Below, one piece after another: positions 7,750 to 15,558 of a DNA stretch of 64,000 bases. The stretch is from an uncultured Muribaculaceae bacterium. Its GTDB lineage: Bacteria > Bacteroidota > Bacteroidia > Bacteroidales > Muribaculaceae. The stretch lies in contig CAJTWH010000002.1 in NCBI GenBank assembly GCA_910579995.1, forward strand, positions 62,001 to 126,000. The letters run 5' to 3'. Position numbers and translations under genes: made by a program. Within the stretch, counting starts at the first letter, position 1. Each line of letters begins with the position of its first letter. A model generated the notes under the pieces. That model was not told the origin of the DNA. It ran no database searches and saw only the letters and a program-made list of their open reading frames with translations.

Positions 7750-8676
7750 TCAAAGCTTGATACCGTTTTTGATCAGAGATTTTTCAAGCATACCGGCCGG
7801 CATGAACTTCTTGAGGGTATCGACTACAGAATTGAGCAGACCGGCGCGCACATAATCGTGGCGGATATACATTGAAATCTTGCGCTGCGAGATGTGCTCC
7901 CCATCCACCGGCCTTACATTCTGCCGCTGCTGCGGTGACAGCAGCGGCAGGTGCATTCGGGGGATTATGGTAAAGCCTCCGTTGAGGTCTACAATCCTTA
8001 TGAGAGTGTCGATGCTGCCTGCCTCATAAACGTGTCTGCGCCCTTTTCTTCCTTTGCAGAAACTGAATGCGCTTTCGCGAAGACATTGTACTTCTTTCAT
8101 CACCCACATCTTCTCGTGCCCGAGGGCTGCCGGGTCGAACTCAGGCATGCGGCTCATGCACTCATCCGACAGATAGAGAAAGAAATCCTCGCTATAGAGC
8201 GGAATCTCAAAAATGCCCTTGGCAGCGAGGCCTGCCGTGCAAATGCCGGCGTCGACAGCCCCTTCGGCAAGAGCCCTGAGCATAGCGTCGGGGCGCAACT
8301 CCTCGAGCGAAAGGGCAACCTCGCGATAGTCTGACAAGTAAATCCTTATAAAATCGGGCAATATATACGGAGCTATAGCCGGGCCTACTGCGAGGCGGAG
8401 CTCTCCCGACACGGCCGCCTTCGCCTCAGCCGCCATTTCAGCGATACGCCCGGCTTCCATAATCACAATCCGGGCCTGCGCGGCAATCTGAGAGCCTATG
8501 GCCGTAGTGGCGACCTTGCGGCTGTTGCGCTCAAAAATTCTGATGTCAAGTTCATCCTCGAGTTTGGCTATCATGCCGCTGAGCGTCGGCTGGGTAATGC
8601 CGAGAGCCTCGGCGGCAAGGGCGAAACTCTTCAGCCGGTCGACCTCCGCTATATATTTCAATTGTTGTAGAGTCAT
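7750..8676 (-). CDS. oxyR: OxyR-type LysR peroxide sensor
   Basis: This 308-residue LysR-family activator has an N-terminal winged HTH (residues 1-60: QLKYIAEVDRLKSFALAAEALGITQPTLSGMI) and a substrate-binding-like regulatory domain (~90-295). The regulatory domain carries CLRESAFSFC with cysteines at 198 and 207. This spacing and context match the redox pair C199/C208 of E. coli OxyR (CLRDQAMGFC), which forms a disulfide on peroxide exposure. It is transcribed divergently from the CoA-disulfide reductase fusion, an obvious candidate target. Its stop is 9 bp from the convergent GH2 stop. A minus-strand TATCTTTG lies at 8707-8700. The peroxide-sensor assignment is strong from the cysteines; the targets are inferred. 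Confidence 0.9.
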   Translation of the reverse strand: MTLQQLKYIAEVDRLKSFALAAEALGITQPTLSGMIAKLEDELDIRIFERNSRKVATTAIGSQIAAQARIVIMEAGRIAEMAAEAKAAVSGELRLAVGPAIAPYILPDFIRIYLSDYREVALSLEELRPDAMLRALAEGAVDAGICTAGLAAKGIFEIPLYSEDFFLYLSDECMSRMPEFDPAALGHEKMWVMKEVQCLRESAFSFCKGRKGRRHVYEAGSIDTLIRIVDLNGGFTIIPRMHLPLLSPQQRQNVRPVDGEHISQRKISMYIRHDYVRAGLLNSVVDTLKKFMPAGMLEKSLIKNGIKL

Positions 8677-8717
8677 GCGTCCGATAGTTTTAATCTATGC
8701 AAAGATAGATAAAATCG

Positions 8718-8749
8718 TTTGTTCATCTATGAATATAGACGTATTTTTG
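8718..8749 (+). promoter_or_regulatory. Promoter for the CoA-disulfide reductase fusion
   Basis: TTTG at 8718-8721, a 20-base spacer and TATTTTTG at 8742-8749, 18 bp before the ATG at 8768. The oxyR -7 element (minus, 8707-8700) is ~10 bp away, so both promoters share a short divergent control region. Confidence 0.7.
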
Positions 8750-8767
8750 TAAAAAAATAACTGGGAC

Positions 8768-11200
8768 ATGAAATATCTTATAATAGGAGGAGTGGCCGGC
8801 GGAGCCACAGCCGCGGCGAGAATACGCCGATTGTCGGAAGACGCGCAGATAATACTGTTTGAAAAAGGAAAGCATATATCGTATGCCAACTGTGGCTTGC
8901 CATATTATATAGGAGGCGTGATAAAAGAGCGCGAGAAGCTGCTTGTGCAGACTCCCGAATCGTTTGGCCGCCGCTTCAATATTGATGTGCGCGTAAGCTC
9001 TGAGGTGACAGCTATCGATAGCAAGGAAAAGACTGTCACGGTAAGACGCAAGGACGGGACAAGCTATACCGAGAGCTATGATAAACTTCTCATGTCGCCG
9101 GGAGCTTCACCGGTGCGGCCGCCACTGCCCGGAATCGACACCGAAGGAATATACACATTGCGAAATGTAAACGACACCGATATCATCAAGGAGCGCGTTG
9201 CAAGCGGCGATGTGAAGCGCGCAGTCATTGTCGGCGGCGGTTTCATCGGGCTCGAAATGGCCGAAAACCTCAAGCATGCCGGCGCCGAGGTGGCAGTGGT
9301 GGAAATGGCGCCACAGGTTATGGCTCCTATCGACTTTTCGATGGCGCAGGCTGTGCACGGCCACCTGCTTGAAAAAGGAGTGCGGCTCTATCTCAACACC
9401 GCCGTATCATCATTCGCAAAAAGCTCTGACGGAATAGAGATTTCGTTCGCCGACGGCAGGAAGATCAGCGCCGACATGGTCATACTGTCAATAGGAGTGC
9501 GCCCCGACACTCAATTGGCTGCAGCGGCAGGGATAGCCATAGGCGAGGCCCGCGGTGTCAAGGTAGATGAATATCTCCGCACTTCAGACGAGAACATATA
9601 TGCCGTGGGCGACGCTATCGAATACCCGCACCCCATCACCGGCAAGCCATGGCTCAACTACCTCGCCGGGCCGGCCAACCGTCAGGCCCGGATAGTAGCC
9701 GACAATATGGTGCTCGGCGATAGAATAAAGTATGAGGGCTCTATCGGCACATCGGTGGCAAAGGTTTTCGATCTGACAGTCGCCGCAACCGGAATGGCAG
9801 CCAAGCGGCTCAAAGACGCGGGGATTGAATATCAGACGGCTACGATACATCCGTCGTCGCATGCCGGATATTACCCCGACGCACTGCCGATGACTATCAA
9901 GGTGATATTCAGCCCTTCCGACGGCCGCTTGCTTGGTGCGCAGATAGTGGGGTATGACGGAGTAGACAAACGTATCGACCTCATGGCACAAGTGATAAAG
10001 GCCGGCGGCAAGGTGACAGACCTAATACACACCGAGCATGCCTACGCACCGCCTTATTCCTCTGCCAAAGACCCCGTTGCCATGGCAGGATATGTGGCCG
10101 AGAATATCATCAGCGGCAAGATGAAGCCCATATACTGGCGCGAGCTTAGCGAAAAAACAGCGGAGGAAATACAGCTGATCGATGTCCGCACCGAGATAGA
10201 ATATGCAAGTGGAGCGCTGCCCGGAGCTGTCAACATTCCGTTAGATTCTCTGCGCGAGCGCCTCGGCGAGATATCCCGCGAGCGTGAGACAGTCGTTTAC
10301 TGTGGCGTTGGCCTGAGAGGGTATCTTGCGTCGAATATCCTGCGCCAAAACGGATTCGACAATGTAAGGAATCTCATCGGCGGAATAAAGACCTACCGCA
10401 CCGCGATGGCGCAACTTCCCCAACCCGAACCATTTGAAAACGGAATATCAGAGATGAAAAAGCAGACAGAAGATAAAGACGTGCTAAGAATCGACGCGTG
10501 CGGACTCTCTTGCCCCGGCCCGATCATGAAACTGAAAGAAGCCATCGACGGAGCTTCTGATGGGCAGACCATCGAGATTATGGCTACTGACCCCGGATTT
10601 GTGAGAGACGCTCAAGCATGGTGCGACTCTACCGGAAACGAGTTCATATCCTCGCAGTCATCCGCCGGCAAGTACAGCATTTCTGTGACAAAAGGGACGG
10701 CGAAAAATGCCCCTGCCGTAACCGGCGGACAGCGCGACAAGACCTTTGTGCTTTTCAGCGATGACCTCGACAAAGCGCTTGCGACCTTTGTGCTCGCCAA
10801 TGGCGCAGCTGCGACGGGCGAGAAGGTGACAATATTCTTCACTTTCTGGGGACTCAACGTAATCAAGAAAACGAAAAAGCCCAAAGTCCGCAAAGACATC
10901 TTCGGCAAGATGTTCTCAATGATGTTGCCGTCGGATTCGGGAGCCTTGAAACTGTCGAAGATGAACATGATGGGCGCCGGAGCCAAAATGATGCGCCATA
11001 TCATGAAGCACAGGAATATCGACTCACTCGAACAGCTCCGCGAGGCAGCTGTAAACAACGGCGTAGAGTTCATCGCCTGCCAGATGTCGATGGACGTGAT
11101 GGGCGTGACCCGCGAGGAACTGCTTGACAACGTTACAATCGGAGGAGTGGCCACCTATATGAACCGCACGGATACGGCCAATCTCAACCTCTTCATATAA
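8768..11200 (+). CDS. CoA-disulfide reductase-rhodanese-TusA-DsrE fusion
   Basis: This 810-residue cytoplasmic protein carries four sulfur-handling modules in one chain. Residues 1-445 are a class III pyridine nucleotide-disulfide oxidoreductase: FAD motif GGVAGGATAAARIRR, single redox Cys42 in YANCGLPYYIGG (as in CoA-disulfide reductase) and a second Rossmann motif GGGFIGLEMAE. Residues ~455-545 are a rhodanese domain with Cys512 (VVYCGVGLRG). Residues ~570-640 are TusA-like with the CPxP motif at Cys582 (ACGLSCPGP). Residues ~660-810 are a DsrE/F-like domain. Together they could reduce CoA disulfides or per/polysulfides and pass persulfide sulfur along the chain. It is divergent from oxyR, suggesting a peroxide or disulfide stress role. 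Domain calls are firm; the substrate is inferred. Confidence 0.92.
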   Translation: MKYLIIGGVAGGATAAARIRRLSEDAQIILFEKGKHISYANCGLPYYIGGVIKEREKLLVQTPESFGRRFNIDVRVSSEVTAIDSKEKTVTVRRKDGTSYTESYDKLLMSPGASPVRPPLPGIDTEGIYTLRNVNDTDIIKERVASGDVKRAVIVGGGFIGLEMAENLKHAGAEVAVVEMAPQVMAPIDFSMAQAVHGHLLEKGVRLYLNTAVSSFAKSSDGIEISFADGRKISADMVILSIGVRPDTQLAAAAGIAIGEARGVKVDEYLRTSDENIYAVGDAIEYPHPITGKPWLNYLAGPANRQARIVADNMVLGDRIKYEGSIGTSVAKVFDLTVAATGMAAKRLKDAGIEYQTATIHPSSHAGYYPDALPMTIKVIFSPSDGRLLGAQIVGYDGVDKRIDLMAQVIKAGGKVTDLIHTEHAYAPPYSSAKDPVAMAGYVAENIISGKMKPIYWRELSEKTAEEIQLIDVRTEIEYASGALPGAVNIPLDSLRERLGEISRERETVVYCGVGLRGYLASNILRQNGFDNVRNLIGGIKTYRTAMAQLPQPEPFENGISEMKKQTEDKDVLRIDACGLSCPGPIMKLKEAIDGASDGQTIEIMATDPGFVRDAQAWCDSTGNEFISSQSSAGKYSISVTKGTAKNAPAVTGGQRDKTFVLFSDDLDKALATFVLANGAAATGEKVTIFFTFWGLNVIKKTKKPKVRKDIFGKMFSMMLPSDSGALKLSKMNMMGAGAKMMRHIMKHRNIDSLEQLREAAVNNGVEFIACQMSMDVMGVTREELLDNVTIGGVATYMNRTDTANLNLFI

Positions 11201-11221
11201 GAAGTACTTCCTTTCCATATA

Positions 11222-11257
11222 GAGCGGAAATAACTTGACTTCGGGTTATTTCCGCTC
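11222..11257. terminator. Terminator-like hairpin
   Basis: Perfect 13-bp stem, arms 11222-11234 and 11245-11257, 21 bp after the stop of the fusion gene. No T-run follows, so it may be a weak or factor-assisted terminator or a transcript-end stabiliser. Confidence 0.55.
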
Positions 11258-11308
11258 AGTGCATTTATAGTCTGTCGGAATTTCGCACGATAGCCCACGA
11301 TAATTTAT

Positions 11309-11339
11309 TTTGCCATGTCGAGGATATTACGTAATTTTG
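11309..11339 (+). promoter_or_regulatory. Promoter of the pyrB-pyrI operon
   Basis: TTTG at 11309-11312, 19-base spacer and TAATTTTG at 11332-11339. The start codon at 11367 leaves a leader of only about 20 nt, so there is no room for a pyrimidine-sensing attenuator of the usual kind. Confidence 0.7.
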
Positions 11340-11366
11340 TAGAGTCAAACCTAAGAGTCGTTTCCA

Positions 11367-12290
11367 ATGAACTCACACAGTCTTGTCGCTATCGACGACC
11401 TGAGCCGCCAGGATATCCTCGCTTTGCTCGAGCGGGCGCGGTATTTCGAGCAGAATCCCAACAGCCATCTACTCGAGGGCCGAGTGGTAGCCACGCTATT
11501 TTTTGAGCCGTCCACCCGCACCCGCCTGAGTTTCGAAACAGCCGTAAACCGCCTTGGCGGACGCGTGATAGGCTTTTCAGACGCTTCAACATCAAGTACC
11601 TCAAAAGGCGAAACATTGAAAGACACAATCAAGATGGTGTCGAACTACGCCGACCTGATAGTAATGCGTCATCATCTTGAGGGAGCCGCCCAGTATGCCA
11701 CCGAAGTAACCGAAGTGCCGATAGTCAATGCCGGCGACGGTGCCAACCAGCACCCCTCGCAGACCTTGCTTGACCTATATTCGCTGCAGAAGACACAAGG
11801 CACTCTTGATAATCTCACCATCACGATGGTAGGTGACCTGAAATATGGCCGCACCGTACACTCCTTGCTGATGGCCTTGCGCTTCTTCTCTCCGAAGTTC
11901 AACTTCGTGTCGTGCCCCGAATTGCGTATGCCGCGAGAATACATAGAGCTCTGCGACAAACTCGGCATAGAATATCACGAGTATACCGACTTCACCCCCG
12001 AGGTGATAAACGAGAGCGACATACTGTATATGACGCGAGTGCAGCGCGAACGATTCTCCGACATCATGGAATATGAGCGCGTGAAAGACCTCTATACACT
12101 GCGCCGCTCAATGCTTGCCGAAGCCAAACCGACAATGCGCATACTCCATCCGCTGCCCCGTGTGAACGAAATCGCACAGGATGTTGACGATGATCCGCGT
12201 GCATATTACTTCGAGCAAGCCGGTAACGGTCTGTTTGCCCGTCAGGCTATAATCACAAATTCGTTAGGCATAGATCCCTTGAAGTCATGA
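11367..12290 (+). CDS. pyrB: Aspartate carbamoyltransferase catalytic chain
   Basis: This enzyme condenses carbamoyl phosphate with aspartate to carbamoyl aspartate, the committed step of pyrimidine synthesis, in the cytoplasm. The 307-residue length is standard. The carbamoyl-phosphate loop FFEPSTRTRLSFETA lies at residues ~48-62, the HPSQTLLD motif near residue 130, and HPLPRVNEI near 265. The stop overlaps the start of pyrI by 4 bp (ATGA), so the two chains should be made together and form the allosteric holoenzyme. Identification is secure. Confidence 0.97.
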   Translation: MNSHSLVAIDDLSRQDILALLERARYFEQNPNSHLLEGRVVATLFFEPSTRTRLSFETAVNRLGGRVIGFSDASTSSTSKGETLKDTIKMVSNYADLIVMRHHLEGAAQYATEVTEVPIVNAGDGANQHPSQTLLDLYSLQKTQGTLDNLTITMVGDLKYGRTVHSLLMALRFFSPKFNFVSCPELRMPREYIELCDKLGIEYHEYTDFTPEVINESDILYMTRVQRERFSDIMEYERVKDLYTLRRSMLAEAKPTMRILHPLPRVNEIAQDVDDDPRAYYFEQAGNGLFARQAIITNSLGIDPLKS

Positions 12291-12748
12291 GCGAAAAGAA
12301 AACAAGTCTTGCCGTAGCCGCATTGCAGGCCGGCACCGTGATAGACCATATACCCTCGGAAGCTCTTTTCCGCGTGGCCCATATACTTGGCATTGAAAAC
12401 ATGACCAATGCCGTGACCATAGGCAATAACCTGCCAAGCAGCCGCGGAGGCAAAAAGGGTATCATAAAGGTAGACGGAATAGAATTCGACCGCGAGGTAC
12501 TCAACCGTATCGCCGTAATCGCCCCGACTGCCACAGTGAATATCATCCGCGACTATGATGTGGTGTCGAAGCACGTCGTGGAGTTGCCCGATACGCTTAT
12601 CGGCACAGTACGTTGCCCGAATCCGAAGTGCATTACCAACAATGAGCCGATGGCCACACGCTTTGTCGTTTCCGACCGTGAGACCCCGACACTCCGCTGC
12701 TGCTATTGCAACCACACAGTAGCCGGCACTAAAGCCGAAATTATCTGA
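12287..12748 (+). CDS. pyrI: Aspartate carbamoyltransferase regulatory chain
   Basis: This 153-residue subunit binds CTP/ATP and contacts the catalytic chain through a zinc site. The N-terminal allosteric domain begins with KTSLAVAALQAGTVIDHIP. The C-terminal zinc domain has four cysteines in the pair pattern CPNPKC...CCYC. The first pair is separated by four residues, as in E. coli PyrI. Its start overlaps the pyrB stop by 4 bp and it is 8 bp ahead of the flavin reductase gene. Its presence implies feedback-regulated ATCase. Confidence 0.97.
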   Translation: MSEKKTSLAVAALQAGTVIDHIPSEALFRVAHILGIENMTNAVTIGNNLPSSRGGKKGIIKVDGIEFDREVLNRIAVIAPTATVNIIRDYDVVSKHVVELPDTLIGTVRCPNPKCITNNEPMATRFVVSDRETPTLRCCYCNHTVAGTKAEII

Positions 12749-12756
12749 GACAGGAA

Positions 12757-13320
12757 ATGAAGCAATCGTGGAAGCCCGGCACACTGGTATATCCCGCACC
12801 GGCAGCGTTGGTATCATGCGGCGATACGGAAGATAATAATCTTCTTACGGTAGCATGGACCGGAACGATATGCACCAATCCTGCCATGCTGTCGATATCA
12901 GTCCGCCCCGAGCGTCACAGTTATGAGATGATCAAGCGCAATATGCAATTCACGCTCAATCTTACAACGGCGACCATGGCGCGGGCTACAGACCTGTGCG
13001 GAGTGAAAAGCGGTGCCGACTGCGATAAATGGGCTCTTTCGGGGCTTCATCGCTATCCCGGAGTTGGAGTAGCTTGTCCGGCTGTAGAAGAATCGCCCAT
13101 CTCAATCGAGTGCCGGGTGAAAATGATAATGCCGCTTGGCAGCCATGATATGTTTATCGCCGAGGTTGTAAATGTGCTTGCCGACGAAAGCTATCTCGAT
13201 CCCGAGAGCGGTAAGTTTGACCTCGAACGTGCAGGACTGATGAGCTACAGTCATGGAGCATACTATGCACAGGGACCCAAAATCGGAACATTCGGATTTT
13301 CAGTAAAAAAGAAAAAATAA
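12757..13320 (+). CDS. Flavin reductase family protein (FMN-binding split barrel)
   Basis: This 187-residue protein has the flavin-reductase-like split-barrel sequence: PAALVSCGDTEDNNLLTVAWTGTICTNPAMLSISVRPERHSYEMI at the N-terminus, the family's FMN phosphate-binding strand. It continues with NFTLNL-type (QFTLNLTT) and DLCGVKSG segments. Relatives bind FMN and either reduce free flavin with NAD(P)H or have flavoprotein functions not yet defined. The pyrBI operon leads into it by 8 bp, so it is co-transcribed, but a link to pyrimidine synthesis is not established. A 17-bp hairpin follows the stop. Family sure; reaction uncertain. Confidence 0.9.
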   Translation: MKQSWKPGTLVYPAPAALVSCGDTEDNNLLTVAWTGTICTNPAMLSISVRPERHSYEMIKRNMQFTLNLTTATMARATDLCGVKSGADCDKWALSGLHRYPGVGVACPAVEESPISIECRVKMIMPLGSHDMFIAEVVNVLADESYLDPESGKFDLERAGLMSYSHGAYYAQGPKIGTFGFSVKKKK

Positions 13321-13323
13321 TAT

Positions 13324-13362
13324 TCAATTTATGTAAGTTGAAAAGCAACTTGCATAAATTGA
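13324..13362 (+). terminator. Long hairpin after the pyrBI operon
   Basis: Arms 13324-13340 and 13346-13362 pair over 17 bp with one G-U. The loop is AAAAG. There is no T-run; the right arm continues directly into dispersed repeat copy 3, as at copy 2. Confidence 0.6.
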
Positions 13363-13466
13363 GGTTTAAGGCGCTTACAGCGCAATTTATCAAGTTTAGG
13401 AAGTTTATCTAAACTTATAATCATATCAGACTCAAAAACAAACTGGTTTCGCATGCGAAACTTAAG
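13361..13466 (+). repeat. Dispersed palindromic intergenic repeat, copy 3
   Basis: It starts GAGGTTTAAG then GCGCTTACAGCGCAATTTA, has an AAGTTTA...TAAACTT pairing in the middle and ends in GTTTCG-CATG-CGAAACTTAAG. It stops 20 bp before the glyA start, so it lies in the glyA 5' region. Confidence 0.75.
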
Positions 13467-13486
13467 TCAGATCAATCATAAAAGCT

Positions 13487-14767
13487 ATGCAAAAAGACAC
13501 AGCCATTTTTGACCTCATTGCAGCCGAACACCGTCGCCAAGCCGACGGAATCGAGCTTATCGCATCAGAGAACTATGTCAGCGACGAAGTAATGCGCGCT
13601 ATGGGTTCTTGCCTCACCAACAAATATGCCGAAGGCTACCCCGGCAAACGCTACTACGGCGGCTGTCAGGTTGTTGATCAGGTAGAGGAGCTTGCCCGCG
13701 AACGAGTGAAACGACTCTTCGGCGCAGAATATGCCAATGTCCAGCCCCACAGCGGCGCACAGGCAAACATGGCCGTATTTATGGCATGTCTTCAGCCGGG
13801 CGACAAGTTTATCGGTCTGAATCTGAGCCATGGCGGTCACCTGAGCCACGGCAGCCCCGTAAACTTCTCCGGTCTGGTATTCAACGCTCTTGAATACAAC
13901 GTAGATCAGGAGACCGGCCGTATCGACTATGATGCTTTTGAAGAGACCTGTCTTCGCGAGCGTCCCAAATTGATTATCGGCGGAGCAAGCGCCTATTCAC
14001 GCGAATGGGATTATGCCCGTATGCGCAAGGTTGCCGATGAAATCGGTGCTATCTTTATGGTGGATATGGCTCATCCCGCCGGCCTTATTGCAGCCGGTCT
14101 GCTTGCCAATCCTCTTCCCTACGCCCACATCGTTACATCGACCACACACAAGACCCTCCGCGGTCCCCGAGGTGGTATCATCCTGATGGGTAAGGACTTC
14201 GTGAATCCGTGGGGAAAGAAAACACCCAAGGGCGAAGACAAGATGATGTCGGCTATTCTTGACTCGGCTGTATTCCCCGGCGTTCAGGGCGGTCCGCTCG
14301 AGCATGTCATCGCCGCCAAAGCAGTAGCTTTCCACGAAGCCCTGCAGCCCGAATTCCGCACCTATCAGCAGCAGGTGAAAGACAATGCCGCCGCACTTGC
14401 AAAAGCAATGATGGAGATGGGATATAAGATTGTATCGGGTGGCACAGACAACCACTGCATTCTCATCGACCTCCGCACCAAGTATCCCGAGCTTACCGGT
14501 AAGGTTGCAGAGAAGGTGCTTGTAGAAGCCCATATCACAGCAAACAAGAATATGGTGCCCTTCGACAGCCGCTCGCCCTTCCAGACTTCAGGCATACGCC
14601 TCGGTACACCGGCTATCACAACCCGCGGTCTCACACCCGACATGATGGGAGATATCGCCGAGATGATCGATACAGTCCTCGCAGCTCCTGAAGACAATGC
14701 AGGAATCGCAGCAGTAGGCGAATCGGTAGTGAAGATGATGTCAGACCGACCCATCTTCGCATGGTAA
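13487..14767 (+). CDS. glyA: Serine hydroxymethyltransferase
   Basis: This PLP enzyme interconverts serine and glycine while loading one-carbon units on tetrahydrofolate. The 426-residue length is typical. Landmarks are ELIASENYVSDEV (~residues 24-36), the NKYAEGYPGKRYYGG loop (~45-60) and the PLP lysine Lys222 in TSTTHKTLRGPRGG. The C-terminal VTSGIRLGTPA-type segment reads QTSGIRLGTPAIT here. The final 7 bases overlap the start of ispD, so glyA-ispD-recG form one transcription unit. Together with the gcv operon at 29-36 kb it completes the glycine/one-carbon cycle. Confidence 0.97.
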   Translation: MQKDTAIFDLIAAEHRRQADGIELIASENYVSDEVMRAMGSCLTNKYAEGYPGKRYYGGCQVVDQVEELARERVKRLFGAEYANVQPHSGAQANMAVFMACLQPGDKFIGLNLSHGGHLSHGSPVNFSGLVFNALEYNVDQETGRIDYDAFEETCLRERPKLIIGGASAYSREWDYARMRKVADEIGAIFMVDMAHPAGLIAAGLLANPLPYAHIVTSTTHKTLRGPRGGIILMGKDFVNPWGKKTPKGEDKMMSAILDSAVFPGVQGGPLEHVIAAKAVAFHEALQPEFRTYQQQVKDNAAALAKAMMEMGYKIVSGGTDNHCILIDLRTKYPELTGKVAEKVLVEAHITANKNMVPFDSRSPFQTSGIRLGTPAITTRGLTPDMMGDIAEMIDTVLAAPEDNAGIAAVGESVVKMMSDRPIFAW

Positions 14768-15558
14768 ATATCACCTATAGCCAGGCCGGTGACAATCTGA
14801 CGGTAATCGTTGTTGCCGCCGGCCGTGGCACACGTTTCGGAAGTGATAAACCCAAGCAGTTTCTCATGCTCCGAGGCAAACCGGTTCTGGTCTATGCCCT
14901 TGAAGCTTTCTCGGCGGAATTTCCCGGAGCAAGGATAATACTCGTGCTCAGCTCCGACGGCGGTCTTGACCTGTGGCATGAGGCGGCAGCATACTACACC
15001 GGTACTCAGCCATATATAGTATATGGCGGCGACAGCCGCACCCAATCGGTGTGCAATGCCTTGGAGGCGATGAAATCGTTCGGGACAGAAGAGCAGGGCA
15101 TTGTAATGATACATGACGCAGCCCGCCCGATAGTCAACCGAGGCATGATACGCAATCTTTACAATATGCTTGCGCTTGTGCCTGCCATTCACGGCGCCGT
15201 GCCGTGCTATCAGCCGACCGAAGCTCTTGCGACAGAAGACATGCTCACCGTAGAACCTGTGGAAAGGGCACGCTATCGCTCAGTGCAGACACCTCAGACC
15301 TTTGACGCCAATCTCCTGCTGAAATGCTACAGCGAATTGAAGGCTTCGGGAGGAGGTATGCTTGATGACGACGCAGCTGTATTCGCCCGCTTTTCCGGCA
15401 AACCGATCTACGATTACGAAGGCGACCGAAACAATATAAAAATAACGCGTCCGGCCGATATCCGTATAGCCGAGATATTGATGGATATGCCGATTCCTTA
15501 TCAACCGATAGAGATTACTGAACGATATCTATGCTTGCCACCCGGCGTTTCGATATAA
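14761..15558 (+). CDS. ispD: 2-C-methyl-D-erythritol 4-phosphate cytidylyltransferase
   Basis: This enzyme transfers CMP to MEP in the non-mevalonate isoprenoid pathway. The nucleotide-binding signature VVAAGRGTRFGSDKPKQF is at residues ~18-35. MIHDAARPIV (~118-127) and the C-terminal GDRNNIKITRPADIRIAE signature (~222-239) are intact. At 265 residues it is ~30 longer than most IspD proteins: about 10 extra residues at the N-terminus, and a C-terminal tail that reads through the first 28 bp of recG. The start overlaps glyA by 7 bp. The function is secure; the tail probably reflects gene overlap rather than a new domain. Confidence 0.95.
   Translation: MVNITYSQAGDNLTVIVVAAGRGTRFGSDKPKQFLMLRGKPVLVYALEAFSAEFPGARIILVLSSDGGLDLWHEAAAYYTGTQPYIVYGGDSRTQSVCNALEAMKSFGTEEQGIVMIHDAARPIVNRGMIRNLYNMLALVPAIHGAVPCYQPTEALATEDMLTVEPVERARYRSVQTPQTFDANLLLKCYSELKASGGGMLDDDAAVFARFSGKPIYDYEGDRNNIKITRPADIRIAEILMDMPIPYQPIEITERYLCLPPGVSI

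Noticed and set aside
14761..15558. IspD with an extra domain
   Set aside because: The extra length is a 10-residue head and a tail that reads into recG; neither looks like a domain.
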